Below are positions 51,906 to 61,460 of a DNA stretch of 64,000 nucleotides, in pieces. Every line of letters begins with the position of its first letter. Position 1 is the stretch's first letter. Below the pieces are notes generated by a model. That model was not told the origin of the DNA. It did not search any database and worked only from the letters and a program-made list of their open reading frames with translations. Origin of the DNA: Candidatus Kaistella beijingensis (lineage in GTDB: Bacteria > Bacteroidota > Bacteroidia > Flavobacteriales > Weeksellaceae); NCBI RefSeq assembly GCF_020084865.1, contig NZ_CP071953.1:744001-808000 (forward strand), in the 5' to 3' direction. The translations under genes were made by a program, and so were the position numbers.

Positions 51906-54900
51906 CTACTGAAAATATTCGACACCATTTTTAAAAATGTTATGGTAACTTGCAGTTGGAATATTTTTCATCAAGCCATCTGCAAATCTTTCAGGATGTC
52001 CCATTCTTCCAAAAATTTTTCCCGATTTTGACGTGATTCCCTCAATTCCGAAAAGTGAATTATTTGGATTAAAAGGCATTCCATGTGCAATATTTCCATC
52101 AAAATCAATGTATTGCGTTGCGATTTGTCCGTTTTCATACAATTCTTTAATCCCATTTTCCGACGACATAAATCTTCCTTCTCCATGAGAAATTGGAATG
52201 GTGAAAACTTGGTTTTTCATTCCTTTCAACCACGGTGAATCTTCATTAACAACTTTCACATCAACCATTTGCGAAATATGTCGCCCAATTGCATTGTGAG
52301 CTAAAGTTGGCGAATCCGCATCCAAATCCCGAATCTCTCCGTAAGGTAAAAGTCCTGATTTCACGAGTGCCTGAAACCCGTTGCAAATTCCGAGAATCAT
52401 TCCGTCCCTTTCTAAAAGTTGATGAACGGCATTTCTCATTTTTTCGTTTTTCAACACATTCACGATGAATTTTGCGGAACCATCCGGTTCGTCTCCAGAA
52501 GAAAATCCGCCAGAAAAAACAAGGATTTGCGACTGATTGATTTCGGAAATCCAAGCATCCAAACTTTCATTTAATAATTGATGATTGAGATTTATCAGAG
52601 GTAAACTTGAAACTTCCGCTCCTTCTTTTCGGAAAGCGTTTTGGGTTTCATATTCGCAATTTGTTCCTGGGAAAATTGGGGCGAAAACTTTTGGTTTTGC
52701 AATTCCGTGTTTGATAATTTCAATCGTTCTTGGTTGGATTGAATTCAATTTTTCGTCGATTTCTACAACCATCTTTTTCTTTTCTTTTGTTGGGAAAAGT
52801 TCTTCAAAAGTTCTTTTCCAAACTTCAATTAAATTTGATATATTAAACTCTAAATTATTAAATTTTAATTTATTATCATTTTTTACCTCACCTATTAATT
52901 GAAGCACATCGTTTTCTAAATCTTCCGAAGATTCAATGATTAAACTTCCACTATTTTTATTTAAAAGTAAGATTTCATCAACAGAGATTTCTGCTCCTAA
53001 ATGATTTCCAAAACTCATTTTTGCAACGGCAACAGCAATTCCACCTTCTTTGATCGTTTTCACAGAAACAATTTTTTTGCTCTGAATATTCTCGTGAATA
53101 AATTCGAAAATTTCTTTTAATTTCTCATAATTCGGCAACCCATTTTCTTGTGGAATGTGATGGAAAAGATAAAGTTTGTTTCCCGCTTTTTTAAATTCAG
53201 GTGAGATAATGTTTTTCTTTTCGCCATTTGCACATGCAAACGAAATCAATGTCGGCGGAACATTAATATCCTGAAAAGTCCCGCTCATGGAATCTTTTCC
53301 GCCAATTGCGGCGAGTTCCAAATTCATTTGTGCATCATACGCACCAAGAAGCGAAGCCAACGGTTTTCCCCATTTTTCAGGGTTATTGCCTAATTTTTCA
53401 AAATATTCCTGAAAACTCAAACGGATGTTTTTGTAGTTTCCACCCATTGCGACAATTTTGGCAACGCTTTCCACAACGGCATTTGCTGCGCCAATCATCG
53501 AATTTTGTGAAGAAATATCCGCATCAAAACCCCAACTTGCTAGAGAAACGGTTTCGATGTTTTCTGCATCTAGAATAGGTAAAGTCTGAACACTTCCTTC
53601 CATTTCAGTCAACTGACATTTCCCGCCAAAAGGCATTGCAACGGTTGTACAACCAACTGAAGCGTCAAACATTTCAGCCAAACCTTTTTGAGAAGCAGCG
53701 TTTTTTTCAGAAAGTACCTTCAAAAAGTTTTCTTCATTGAAGATTATATTTTGACTTTCAACAGGTTGCAAGTGTGAAACTTCGGCATGCTGTTTTTTTG
53801 TACAACCATTGGTATCAAGAAATTGTCGACTTAAATCCACAATTTTATTTCCCTGCCAAAACATCTGCATCCTTCCGGAATCGGTAACTTTAGCAACTTC
53901 AACTGCCTTTATGTTTTCTTTTTCACAAAAATTGATGAACTTTTCTTTGTCTTTTGCTTCGATTACAACCGCCATTCTTTCCTGAGATTCAGAAATAGCG
54001 AGTTCGGTTCCATTTAACCCTTCATACTTTAAAGGTAAAATATCGAGGTTAATTTCCAGTGAATCAGCGATTTCTCCAATTGCAACGGAAACTCCACCTG
54101 CTCCAAAATCGTTTGATTTTTTTATTAAAGTCGTGACTTCCGGATTTCTAAAAAGTCGCTGGATTTTTCTTTCTTCCACCGCATTTCCTTTCTGCACTTC
54201 TGTAGAAAGTGTGTGAATCGAGGTTTCGTCCTGTTCTTTTGAACTTCCTGTCGCTCCTCCAACTCCGTCTCTTCCCGTTGCTCCACCAAGTAAAATAACA
54301 ATGTCACCGTTTTGTGGTTTTTCACGTTTTACCCAATCTTTTTTCACGGCTCCTACAACGAAACCGACTTCCATTCGCTTTGCCTTATAACCTTCGTGGT
54401 AAATTTCATTAACTAATGTTGTCGCCAAACCAATCTGATTTCCGTAGGACGAATAACCATTTGCTGCTTGTTTGGTAATGGTTCGTTGCGGAAGTTTTCC
54501 CGGTAAAGTTTCAGAAATCGGTTCCAGAACATTGGCTGCACCGGAAAGTCGCATCGCCTGATAAACAAACGCTCTTCCCGAAAGCGGATCACGAATCGCG
54601 CCACCCAAACAAGTGGAAGCACCGCCAAAAGGCTCAATTTCTGTCGGGTGATTGTGGGTTTCGTTTTTGAATAACAAATACCACTGTTCTTTTTTACCAT
54701 CAAATTCTGCTTCAATTTCAATAGTGCATGCATTGATTTCATCGGAGACGACGAGGTTTTGAAGTTTGCCGGTTTTGTGGAAATATCTTGCCGAAACGGT
54801 TGCCAAATCCATCAACGAAATTGATTTTGCTTCACGACCAAGAAATTTTCTCTTTTCTAAATAATCGTTGAAGATTTTCTCTAAAGTTTCTTCGAAATGT

Positions 54901-55595
54901 CCATTAAACTGAATATCAGTTAATTCCGTTTCAAAAGTCGTATGTCTGCAATGGTCGCTCCAATAAGTGTCGAGAACTTTTAATTCAGTTTCGGTAGGAT
55001 TTCTATTTTCAGATTTGAAATAGTTTTGAATAAATTCCAAATCATCCAAACCAAACGCGAAACCGTGATTATGGTAAAATTTTTCTAATTCCTGTTTTGA
55101 AAAGTCTTTGAAACCATCATGAACAATCACTTTATCGGGAGTTTCTTCCGCAGGAATTTCGAGTTTAGACAAATCTTTTTCTTGGGATTCTACTTTGTTG
55201 ATTAAATGGTTTTTGATTTTTTCTAAATCATTATCAGAAACTCCGAAAAGTTCTACGAGCTTCCCACTTCGAACAGTAGAATCTTCGATTTCAGTTAATA
55301 ACGAAATACATTGTTGCGCAGAATCTGCTCTTTGATCGTATTGTCCGGGAAGAAATTCAGTTGAAAAATAAAGATTTCTGGCTGGATTTTCATGATGAAG
55401 GATGTCCGTGACAGGATCCACAAACGTGTTGAAAACCACTTGATTAAACTCTTTTTCATCCAAATTGAAAACATCGTAAATATTGTAGATTTTTACGTTT
55501 TGAATTTCGGGAACGATATTTTTTATCTCATTAAAAACTTTTGGACTTTCTACATCGAAAATTCCTTTTTTTTCTACGAAAATTCTTTTTTTCAT
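51906..55595 (-). CDS. purL: Phosphoribosylformylglycinamidine synthase (large single-chain PurL)
   Basis: Makes FGAM from FGAR, glutamine and ATP in purine synthesis. At 1229 residues it is the single-chain form, with N-terminal domain, FGAM synthetase halves and a C-terminal class I glutaminase. Seen: SDHCRHTTFETEL, PTEIEPFGGASTCLGGAIRD, GGATGRDGVGGATGSS, FGAGGVSVAIGEIADS, and the glutaminase with PGTNCEYE, GGFSSGDEPDGSA and nucleophile GICNGFQAL, then GRMGHPERF. It is flanked by purB and by satD. The single-chain form is common in Gram-negative bacteria. Confidence 0.96.
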   Translation of the reverse strand: MKKRIFVEKKGIFDVESPKVFNEIKNIVPEIQNVKIYNIYDVFNLDEKEFNQVVFNTFVDPVTDILHHENPARNLYFSTEFLPGQYDQRADSAQQCISLLTEIEDSTVRSGKLVELFGVSDNDLEKIKNHLINKVESQEKDLSKLEIPAEETPDKVIVHDGFKDFSKQELEKFYHNHGFAFGLDDLEFIQNYFKSENRNPTETELKVLDTYWSDHCRHTTFETELTDIQFNGHFEETLEKIFNDYLEKRKFLGREAKSISLMDLATVSARYFHKTGKLQNLVVSDEINACTIEIEAEFDGKKEQWYLLFKNETHNHPTEIEPFGGASTCLGGAIRDPLSGRAFVYQAMRLSGAANVLEPISETLPGKLPQRTITKQAANGYSSYGNQIGLATTLVNEIYHEGYKAKRMEVGFVVGAVKKDWVKREKPQNGDIVILLGGATGRDGVGGATGSSKEQDETSIHTLSTEVQKGNAVEERKIQRLFRNPEVTTLIKKSNDFGAGGVSVAIGEIADSLEINLDILPLKYEGLNGTELAISESQERMAVVIEAKDKEKFINFCEKENIKAVEVAKVTDSGRMQMFWQGNKIVDLSRQFLDTNGCTKKQHAEVSHLQPVESQNIIFNEENFLKVLSEKNAASQKGLAEMFDASVGCTTVAMPFGGKCQLTEMEGSVQTLPILDAENIETVSLASWGFDADISSQNSMIGAANAVVESVAKIVAMGGNYKNIRLSFQEYFEKLGNNPEKWGKPLASLLGAYDAQMNLELAAIGGKDSMSGTFQDINVPPTLISFACANGEKKNIISPEFKKAGNKLYLFHHIPQENGLPNYEKLKEIFEFIHENIQSKKIVSVKTIKEGGIAVAVAKMSFGNHLGAEISVDEILLLNKNSGSLIIESSEDLENDVLQLIGEVKNDNKLKFNNLEFNISNLIEVWKRTFEELFPTKEKKKMVVEIDEKLNSIQPRTIEIIKHGIAKPKVFAPIFPGTNCEYETQNAFRKEGAEVSSLPLINLNHQLLNESLDAWISEINQSQILVFSGGFSSGDEPDGSAKFIVNVLKNEKMRNAVHQLLERDGMILGICNGFQALVKSGLLPYGEIRDLDADSPTLAHNAIGRHISQMVDVKVVNEDSPWLKGMKNQVFTIPISHGEGRFMSSENGIKELYENGQIATQYIDFDGNIAHGMPFNPNNSLFGIEGITSKSGKIFGRMGHPERFADGLMKNIPTASYHNIFKNGVEYFQ

Positions 55596-55650
55596 TAGAT
55601 TTCATTTTCTAGCTATCAGATTTCAGATGTTTTTGATCTCTAATAATATT

Positions 55651-55750
55651 TTATTGATGTCGGTGCTTCGCACCTTTACTATTTCATTTTTTCTTTATTC
55701 AAAGGGCTTTATCCTTTGTTATTGATGTCGCCACTTCGTGGCTTTACTGT
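55651..55750. repeat. Direct repeat pair with C-TTC-G hairpins
   Basis: Two copies of TTATTGATGTCG plus hairpin and CTTTACT: 55651-55680 with GGTGC-TTC-GCACC, and 55719-55750 with GCCAC-TTC-GTGGC. Between them is AAAGG-GCTTTAT-CCTTT (55701-55717). I recall this element as common in Chryseobacterium genomes. It lies in the purB-purL spacer. Confidence 0.7.
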
Positions 55751-55787
55751 ATCATAAAAAATATGCAGCCAAAAAGACTGCACACAT

Positions 55788-57215
55788 TTATACTTTAAGG
55801 TCGGCTTCTAAACCAATTAGGTCGGAATATTTTTTCAAAATCGGTTGAACTTCATTCTCAATAAACTCCTCGGTCTGAATGGGTGCAAAACCGATAAAGT
55901 TTTTCGGATCTAGAACTTCTGTGATTTTTGATTTGTCCATTTTGAGGGAAGAATCGTTCATAATTCTTTCAATCAAATCGTTTTCCTTTCCTTCTATTTT
56001 CACTTTTTTCGAAGCTTCCATGGAATGAACTCGGATGGTTTCGTGGATTTCCTGTCGGTCACCTCCTGCTTTTACTTCTTCCATAATGATATATTCTGTC
56101 GCCATGAAAGGAAGTTCTTCCATAATATGTTTTTGGATTCGATTTTCGTAAACCACAATTCCATTCATAATATTATTCCAAATCAAAAGAATGGCGTCAA
56201 CTGCCAAAAACGCTTGTGGAATCGTCAATCTTTTGTTTGCAGAATCATCTAAAGTTCTCTCAAACCACTGTGTTGAAGCGACCATTGCAGAGCTTGTGGA
56301 AAGCGAAATCACAAACTTTGCGAGTGCACCAATTCTTTCGGAACGCATCGGATTTCTCTTATAAGCCATTGCAGAAGAACCAATTTGATTTTTTTCAAAA
56401 GGTTCCTCGATTTCCTTTAAATTCTGTAAGAGACGTAAATCGTTCGTGAATTTATGTGCAGATTGTGCAATATTCGATAGTAGTGAAACCACTTTTGCAT
56501 CAATTTTTCGGTCGTAAGTTTGTCCGGAAACCCCGAAAACCTTATCAAAACCAAAACGTTTCGACAGTTCCTTGTCCAAATGTTTTACTTTGGAATAATC
56601 GCCGTTGAACAATTCCAAGAAACTCGCCGCAGTTCCAGTTGTTCCTTTTACGCCACGAAATCTTAAAGTTTCAAGGAAAAATTCCAGTTCTTCAAAATCA
56701 AGAATTAAGGATTGAAGCCATAAAGTCGCGCGTTTCCCGACGGTCGTTAATTGTGCAGGTTGATAATGTGTAAAACCAAGCGTCGGTAAATCTTTGTATT
56801 TTAGGGCAAAATCGGAGAGGTTTTTAATGACATTCACCAATTGTTTTCTGATGAGTAAAAGTCCGTCACGAATTTGTATTAAATCGGTATTATCACCCAC
56901 AAATGCGGAAGTTGCTCCCAAATGAATAATTCCTTTCGCCAAAGGTGCAGCGTCACCATAGGTGTGAACATGCGCCATCACGTCGTGTCGGAACTTTTTT
57001 TCATATTTCTCTGCTTTGTCGTAATCGATGTTTTCAGCGTTTTCTTTGAGTTGGGAAATTTGCTCGTCGGTGATTTCGAGACCTAAATCTTTCTCGATTT
57101 CGGCGAGTGCGATCCATAGTTTCCGCCAGTTTCTGAACTTGTTGTTGGGCGAGAAATTATAGAGCATTTCCTCACTTGAATAGCGTTCTTCAAGTGGGTT
57201 TTTGTAGGAATCCAT
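55788..57215 (-). CDS. purB: Adenylosuccinate lyase
   Basis: Cleaves SAICAR and adenylosuccinate, so it serves twice in purine synthesis. 475 residues. Seen: ERYSSEEMLYNFSPNNKFRNWR, GATSAFVGDNTDL, GFTHYQPAQLTTVGKRA with the catalytic His, and the signature GSSAMAYKRNPMRSER with the catalytic Ser loop. The superfamily's third conserved region is thus clear. It is the eukaryote-like long form. A spacer of about 190 bases with repeats separates it from purL. Confidence 0.95.
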   Translation of the reverse strand: MDSYKNPLEERYSSEEMLYNFSPNNKFRNWRKLWIALAEIEKDLGLEITDEQISQLKENAENIDYDKAEKYEKKFRHDVMAHVHTYGDAAPLAKGIIHLGATSAFVGDNTDLIQIRDGLLLIRKQLVNVIKNLSDFALKYKDLPTLGFTHYQPAQLTTVGKRATLWLQSLILDFEELEFFLETLRFRGVKGTTGTAASFLELFNGDYSKVKHLDKELSKRFGFDKVFGVSGQTYDRKIDAKVVSLLSNIAQSAHKFTNDLRLLQNLKEIEEPFEKNQIGSSAMAYKRNPMRSERIGALAKFVISLSTSSAMVASTQWFERTLDDSANKRLTIPQAFLAVDAILLIWNNIMNGIVVYENRIQKHIMEELPFMATEYIIMEEVKAGGDRQEIHETIRVHSMEASKKVKIEGKENDLIERIMNDSSLKMDKSKITEVLDPKNFIGFAPIQTEEFIENEVQPILKKYSDLIGLEADLKV

Positions 57216-57285
57216 GCTTTCTTTTTACTTTTTTAGATGCCCAAAAATACGATTTTTTAATGTTTAATAAAAATGATTTTCTGCA

Positions 57286-57359
57286 AAAGATGGAGAATTA
57301 TGAAATTGAGTAAAACTCCATCTTTAATAATGATACTTTTGCCTTTATGCAAAAGTATC
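57286..57359. repeat. Two consecutive perfect palindromes between purB and the SDR gene
   Basis: AAAGATGGAG (57286-57295) pairs with CTCCATCTTT (57316-57325); GATACTTTTGC (57332-57342) pairs with GCAAAAGTATC (57349-57359). They lie in a 236-base spacer. Confidence 0.55.
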
Positions 57360-57451
57360 CAAAAAATCAAGACCGGATCTTTTTACGCAAAAATCTCCCA
57401 GGTCAAAAATAGAGGAATTAAAAGATGTTTTTGTTACCGATTTGATTTCTT

Positions 57452-58258
57452 TCAGTTTCGTCCTTTGAATTCGTTCATCGTATCGTAAATTCCGAAAATA
57501 TTTTTCATCACCCAATCAAATGCAGGAAGCGGCAAAATCCCTTGCGAAAACCGGATGAACCAATAAGGAAGCGGCATTGCCAACATTTTTCTTTTTGATT
57601 CAATCGCTGTAATGATTTTTTCTGAAGTTTTTTCAGGTTCTAAAATGGGAAGAAGTTTCGATTTCACGCCGTCGAACATTCCTGTATTAATATAGAAAGG
57701 CATAATCGTTGTCAGCGAAATATTTTTTCCAAGTTGCTCCATTTCCAGGCGCAAACTGTCGCTCCAACCAACAACCGACCATTTTGAGGCGGCGTAAACC
57801 GACATCTTCGGATTGGAAATTAATCCCGCAGAAGAAGCAATATTGCAGACTGCGCCAGAATTTTCCTTCATCATTTCTGCAAGAAATTCTAAAGTGAGGT
57901 GCATCGCTGCATTTGCATTGATCTGCATACTTTTTTGGATTTGTTCATGCGTGTGCTCGTGAAAATATTTTCCGACCACAATTCCGGCATTATTAATTAA
58001 AATATCTACTTTTCCGATGTCAGTCCGGACTTTTTGTGCATTAATACGGATTTCGTCAACATTGGAAATATCGACTTTAAAAATAAAAATTTCACCACCA
58101 ATTTTGGAAAATTCATCTTTTGTTTTTTGAGAACCAAGTTCATCTATATCCCAAATAATCAAATTCTTGCATCCTCTTTCCAAGGATTTTCTCGCCATGA
58201 TTTTACCGATTCCTGAAGCGCCGCCTGTGATGAGTACCGTTTTATTTTTGAAATACAT
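57452..58258 (-). CDS. Short-chain dehydrogenase/reductase
   Basis: A 268-residue classical SDR. TGGASGIGKIMA binds the dinucleotide, NNAG lies in the beta-4 region, and the catalytic Ser (ASSAGLI), Tyr and Lys (YAASKWS) are in place. The following region PFYINTGMFDGVK and a hydrophobic C-terminal part (MPLPYWFIRFSQGILPLPAF) suggest association with membrane lipids, as in SDRs that act on fatty or retinoid-like substrates; the substrate is unknown. It is divergent from the aldehyde dehydrogenase gene, and the pair could act in aldehyde or alcohol conversion. Confidence 0.85.
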   Translation of the reverse strand: MYFKNKTVLITGGASGIGKIMARKSLERGCKNLIIWDIDELGSQKTKDEFSKIGGEIFIFKVDISNVDEIRINAQKVRTDIGKVDILINNAGIVVGKYFHEHTHEQIQKSMQINANAAMHLTLEFLAEMMKENSGAVCNIASSAGLISNPKMSVYAASKWSVVGWSDSLRLEMEQLGKNISLTTIMPFYINTGMFDGVKSKLLPILEPEKTSEKIITAIESKRKMLAMPLPYWFIRFSQGILPLPAFDWVMKNIFGIYDTMNEFKGRN

Positions 58259-58266
58259 CTTTAATG

Positions 58267-58294
58267 TTGGTATATTTTATTTGAAGTAAATTTG
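58267..58294 (+). promoter_or_regulatory. Promoter of the aldehyde dehydrogenase gene
   Basis: TTG (58267-58269), 17 bases, TAAATTTG (58287-58294), 60 bases before the ATG. Confidence 0.45.
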
Positions 58295-58354
58295 TTTTAA
58301 AATTGTAGAAATGATCTGCAGGTCTAAAATTTTTAGATTAAAACTTTAAAAGTA

Positions 58355-59716
58355 ATGAATTTTCAAGAGATATTAAACGAACAAAAGGAGTTTTTCAATT
58401 CCCAAAAAACCAAAAATGTTAAGTTCCGAAAAAGGGCACTTCAACAACTGAAAGAAGCCATCCTTAAAAATGAAGACTTAATGTATGAAGCGATTTACAA
58501 AGATTTTGGCAAGTCAAAGTTTGATACTTTTACCACGGAGATTTCTTTTGTTTTAAAGGAAATTGAGTTTTATTTAAAGAATCTCAATTCACTTTCAAGT
58601 CCGAAAAAAGTGAGAACTAATTTGGCAAATCAATTAGGTTCGAGCAAAATTTATTCTGAACCTTTGGGAAATACTTTGGTCATCGGTGCTTGGAATTATC
58701 CGTATCAACTTTCACTTTCGCCATTAATTGCAGCAGTTGCAGCGGGAAATACCTGTATTTTGAAACCAAGTGAAGTGGCGGAAAATTCCATGAAAGCGAT
58801 GGCGAAAATAATCAACGAAAATTTTCCGAGAGAATATCTGTTTGCTGTAGAAGGCGGTGTGGAAGAAATCACCGGGATTCTAGAACTAAAATTCGATAAA
58901 ATATTTTTCACGGGAAGTACCAAAGTGGGCAAAATCGTTTACGAAGCCGCCGCAAAAAACCTAACTCCCGTTACTTTGGAATTGGGTGGAAAAAGTCCTG
59001 CAATCGTTGCTGCGTCGGCAAATTTAGAAGTAGCGGCAAGAAGAATTGTTTGGGGGAAATTTCTAAATGCAGGACAAACTTGCGTTGCTCCTGATTATAT
59101 TTTGGTGGATGAACGAGTGAAAGACAGTTTAGTTACTTCCCTAAAGAAATATATTCAAAAGTTCAGTTACAAAGCTGATTCCGAACAATATACACAAATC
59201 ATTAACGAGAAAAATTTCGAGCGATTGATAAAAATGATCGACCCGGAAAATGTTTTTTACGGCGGAAATTTTGATGCTAGAAAAAGATTCATCGAACCTA
59301 CGATTTTGCAGAACGTCACTTGGGAAGATTCGGTGATGCAGGAAGAAATTTTCGGTCCTATTCTACCTGTTTTGACTTACAAAAATTTCAACGAAGCGCT
59401 TCTTCAAATTTCTAAGCATGAAAAACCACTCGCTGCCTATTTGTTCACCAACAATTCCGAAGAAAAAGATCTATTTACTTCTAGGATTTCTTTTGGCGGC
59501 GGATGTATTAATGACGTGGTGATGCATCTGAGTAATGACCATCTTCCTTTCGGCGGCGTGGGAAATTCGGGAATCGGGAATTATCACGGGAAATTTGGTT
59601 TCGATACTTTTTCTCATCAGAAAGCAATATTGGAACGTACAACTTGGGGCGAACCTGATTTGAAATATCCTCCTTATTCACAGAAAAAATTGACTTGGAT
59701 TAAGCGAGTTCTTTAA
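58355..59716 (+). CDS. Aldehyde dehydrogenase family protein
   Basis: A 453-residue NAD(P)-dependent dehydrogenase similar to the class 3 (fatty or aromatic aldehyde) branch. Seen: GAWNYPYQLSLSPLIAAVAAGN, FFTGSTKVGKIV, the general base Glu in VTLELGGKSP, and the catalytic Cys in NAGQTCVAPDY. A C-terminal segment (LERTTWGEPDLKYPPY) fits ALDH3-type proteins. The C-terminus has no clear membrane helix. It is divergent from an SDR and ends at a bidirectional terminator. Confidence 0.92.
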   Translation: MNFQEILNEQKEFFNSQKTKNVKFRKRALQQLKEAILKNEDLMYEAIYKDFGKSKFDTFTTEISFVLKEIEFYLKNLNSLSSPKKVRTNLANQLGSSKIYSEPLGNTLVIGAWNYPYQLSLSPLIAAVAAGNTCILKPSEVAENSMKAMAKIINENFPREYLFAVEGGVEEITGILELKFDKIFFTGSTKVGKIVYEAAAKNLTPVTLELGGKSPAIVAASANLEVAARRIVWGKFLNAGQTCVAPDYILVDERVKDSLVTSLKKYIQKFSYKADSEQYTQIINEKNFERLIKMIDPENVFYGGNFDARKRFIEPTILQNVTWEDSVMQEEIFGPILPVLTYKNFNEALLQISKHEKPLAAYLFTNNSEEKDLFTSRISFGGGCINDVVMHLSNDHLPFGGVGNSGIGNYHGKFGFDTFSHQKAILERTTWGEPDLKYPPYSQKKLTWIKRVL

Positions 59717-59733
59717 CTTTTCATGCCGTTATA

Positions 59734-59770
59734 TTTTCTCGCAGATTTAGGGGATTTCGCAGATTTTATT
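59734..59770. repeat. CGCAGATTT-type repeat
   Basis: TTTTCTCGCAGATTTAGG, then GGATTTCGCAGATTTTATT. A tandem of about 18 bases; related copies at 36167-36225 and 44351-44394. Confidence 0.45.
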
Positions 59771-59786
59771 GCAAAAAATACATCAA

Positions 59787-59815
59787 AAAAGGTGGTTTAA
59801 AATTGACCACCTTTT
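59787..59815. terminator. Bidirectional terminator between the aldehyde dehydrogenase and thioredoxin-like genes
   Basis: Perfect 10-bp stem AAAAGGTGGT/ACCACCTTTT, nine-base loop, T runs on both strands. Confidence 0.75.
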
Positions 59816-59838
59816 ATTTATTAACCGAAAATTCTCTT

Positions 59839-60429
59839 TTATCCTTTTGGTTTCCAAGCGTTGAAAAATTCCTTCACTTTTTCCAAACTGTACCCTTTTC
59901 CTTCCTCCAAAACTGCGCTGTCCTGCGTGTGGATTTGTTTTCCGTCCTTATCCAAAACTATGAAAACAGGATAGCCAAACTTTTCACCAGGATTTCCATA
60001 TTTTGCGAAAACTTTCACATTTTTATTTTCTGGTGAATAATTTAAGTGATAATAAAGGTAATTTTGGTCGATAATCTCCTTTAATTCGGGAGTTGTCTGT
60101 ACATAATTATTAAATCTCAAACACCAAATACACCAGTTTCCACCTGCTTGAAGAATAATATTTTTATTTTCTTTCTTCGCAATTTTTACCAGTTCTGCAA
60201 TTTTTGCTTCCGCATTTTCCTTGTCGTTATAAGGTTTAGGGAGCTTTGCTTTTTCTTCAGCTGCCGCTTTTTTCTTGGCTTCTGCAATGGCTGCACTGTC
60301 TGCTTCTACCATTAATGATTTGTCGGTTTCGATTTTTTTAGCCTGTAAATCATCTGTTTTTTGGGAACAGGCAAAGCCCATTATAAATAATGAGGAAAAT
60401 GCGAACAATTTCACTTTACTATTTTTCAT
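59839..60429 (-). CDS. Thioredoxin-fold lipoprotein
   Basis: A 196-residue exported protein. The N-terminus ends in a lipobox-like GFAC (Cys21), so it is probably lipidated. A charged Ala/Lys/Glu helix (about 45-80) leads to a thioredoxin-like domain with WCIWC (Cys100, Cys103), then PVFIVLDKDGKQI with the cis-Pro before Val. This resembles DsbD-gamma or thioredoxin_7 proteins and should act as an envelope disulfide reductase. Partners are not nearby. It is divergent from the acyltransferase gene. Confidence 0.85.
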   Translation of the reverse strand: MKNSKVKLFAFSSLFIMGFACSQKTDDLQAKKIETDKSLMVEADSAAIAEAKKKAAAEEKAKLPKPYNDKENAEAKIAELVKIAKKENKNIILQAGGNWCIWCLRFNNYVQTTPELKEIIDQNYLYYHLNYSPENKNVKVFAKYGNPGEKFGYPVFIVLDKDGKQIHTQDSAVLEEGKGYSLEKVKEFFNAWKPKG

Positions 60430-60498
60430 TAAATTCTTTTTTAGAGTAAATCATTGCAAATTAACAAAAATAGAACCAATGATAAATTTATTTATGAT

Positions 60499-60506
60499 TA
60501 AATTTG
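60499..60506 (+). promoter_or_regulatory. -7 promoter element of the acyltransferase gene
   Basis: TAAATTTG ends nine bases before ATG 60516. An in-frame TTG at 60504 lies inside it, so ATG 60516 is the start, with an almost leaderless mRNA. Confidence 0.45.
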
Positions 60507-60515
60507 CAACCGTTT

Positions 60516-61394
60516 ATGGACTTCCTATTTAAGATTATTCTACTTTTCTCCAAACTTCCGCTGAAAATCCTGTACATTTTTTCCGATTGTACTTTTTTCT
60601 TGATTTATCATATCGCCGGATATCGAAAAGAGGTGGTTTCCGAAAATTTAAGAAACTCATTTCCCCATAGAACAAACGAAGAATTAAAGAAAATAAGGAA
60701 GAATTTTTATCTGAATTTTTCAGATTATATTGTTGAAACTTTAAAATCTTTTACAATGTCATCGCACGAATTGAGGGTCAGAGTTCAACACCTGAATCAG
60801 GCCGTCTTCCACGAGGCAAAAGCAGAAGGCAAAAATGTGATCCTACTTTCCGGTCACGTTTTCAATTGGGAGTGGTTCAATGCTTTGGCAACGATTATTC
60901 CGCAAGAAAACAGCTTCCCGGTTTACCGAAAAGTTCAGAGCAATTTTTGGGAAGAAAAAGTAAAATCAATCCGCAATCGATTCGGAAATCATGCGATTGA
61001 GGCAAAGGAAGTGATTCGCCATATTTTCAGAAATCCAAACGACGGAAATTCTGTATACATGTTTGTTGCCGACCAAACTCCACATTTCTCGGAAATAACT
61101 TATGGATTGAATTTCCTTAACCAAAAAACTCCCGCTTTCATCGGCTACGACAAGCTTTCTACAAGGATGGATTTGGCTTTTGTGTATTGCGACATGAAGA
61201 AAGTAAAACGCGGTTTTTACCAAATCAACTATTACCGCATTTATCCAGACGGTGAAAAATTTGTGGAACATGAAGTGGTGAAAAAATTCCATAAACTGCT
61301 GGAGAATACGATCAACAAAAGACCCGACAATTATTTGTGGTCGCACCGAAGATGGAAATATCAACATGCGATTAAGGTAATGGACAAAGAATGA
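60516..61394 (+). CDS. Lipid A biosynthesis-type acyltransferase (LpxL/HtrB family)
   Basis: A 292-residue membrane-bound acyltransferase that adds secondary acyl chains to lipid A or related lipids. An N-terminal hydrophobic helix is followed by YRKEVVSENLRNSFPHRTNEE, the HX4(D/E) catalytic motif HVFNWE (in LLSGHVFNWEWFN), and FVADQTPHFSEI with a conserved Asp/Gln site. The C-terminal part (RPDNYLWSHRRWKY) is typical of the family. Which acyl chain is used is unknown. It may lead a four-gene unit with the GT2 and hydrolase genes, which read in the same direction. Confidence 0.9.
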   Translation: MDFLFKIILLFSKLPLKILYIFSDCTFFLIYHIAGYRKEVVSENLRNSFPHRTNEELKKIRKNFYLNFSDYIVETLKSFTMSSHELRVRVQHLNQAVFHEAKAEGKNVILLSGHVFNWEWFNALATIIPQENSFPVYRKVQSNFWEEKVKSIRNRFGNHAIEAKEVIRHIFRNPNDGNSVYMFVADQTPHFSEITYGLNFLNQKTPAFIGYDKLSTRMDLAFVYCDMKKVKRGFYQINYYRIYPDGEKFVEHEVVKKFHKLLENTINKRPDNYLWSHRRWKYQHAIKVMDKE

Positions 61395-61460
61395 TTGATA
61401 AATGATAATTGATAATGATTAATTTAAACCACTTAATTGTTTTTATCAAAATCGAATTTG

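Noticed and set aside
55596-55787. Purine riboswitch before purL or purB
   Set aside because: The hairpins there are dispersed TTGATGTCG repeats; the conserved loop bases of purine or PRPP riboswitches are not seen.
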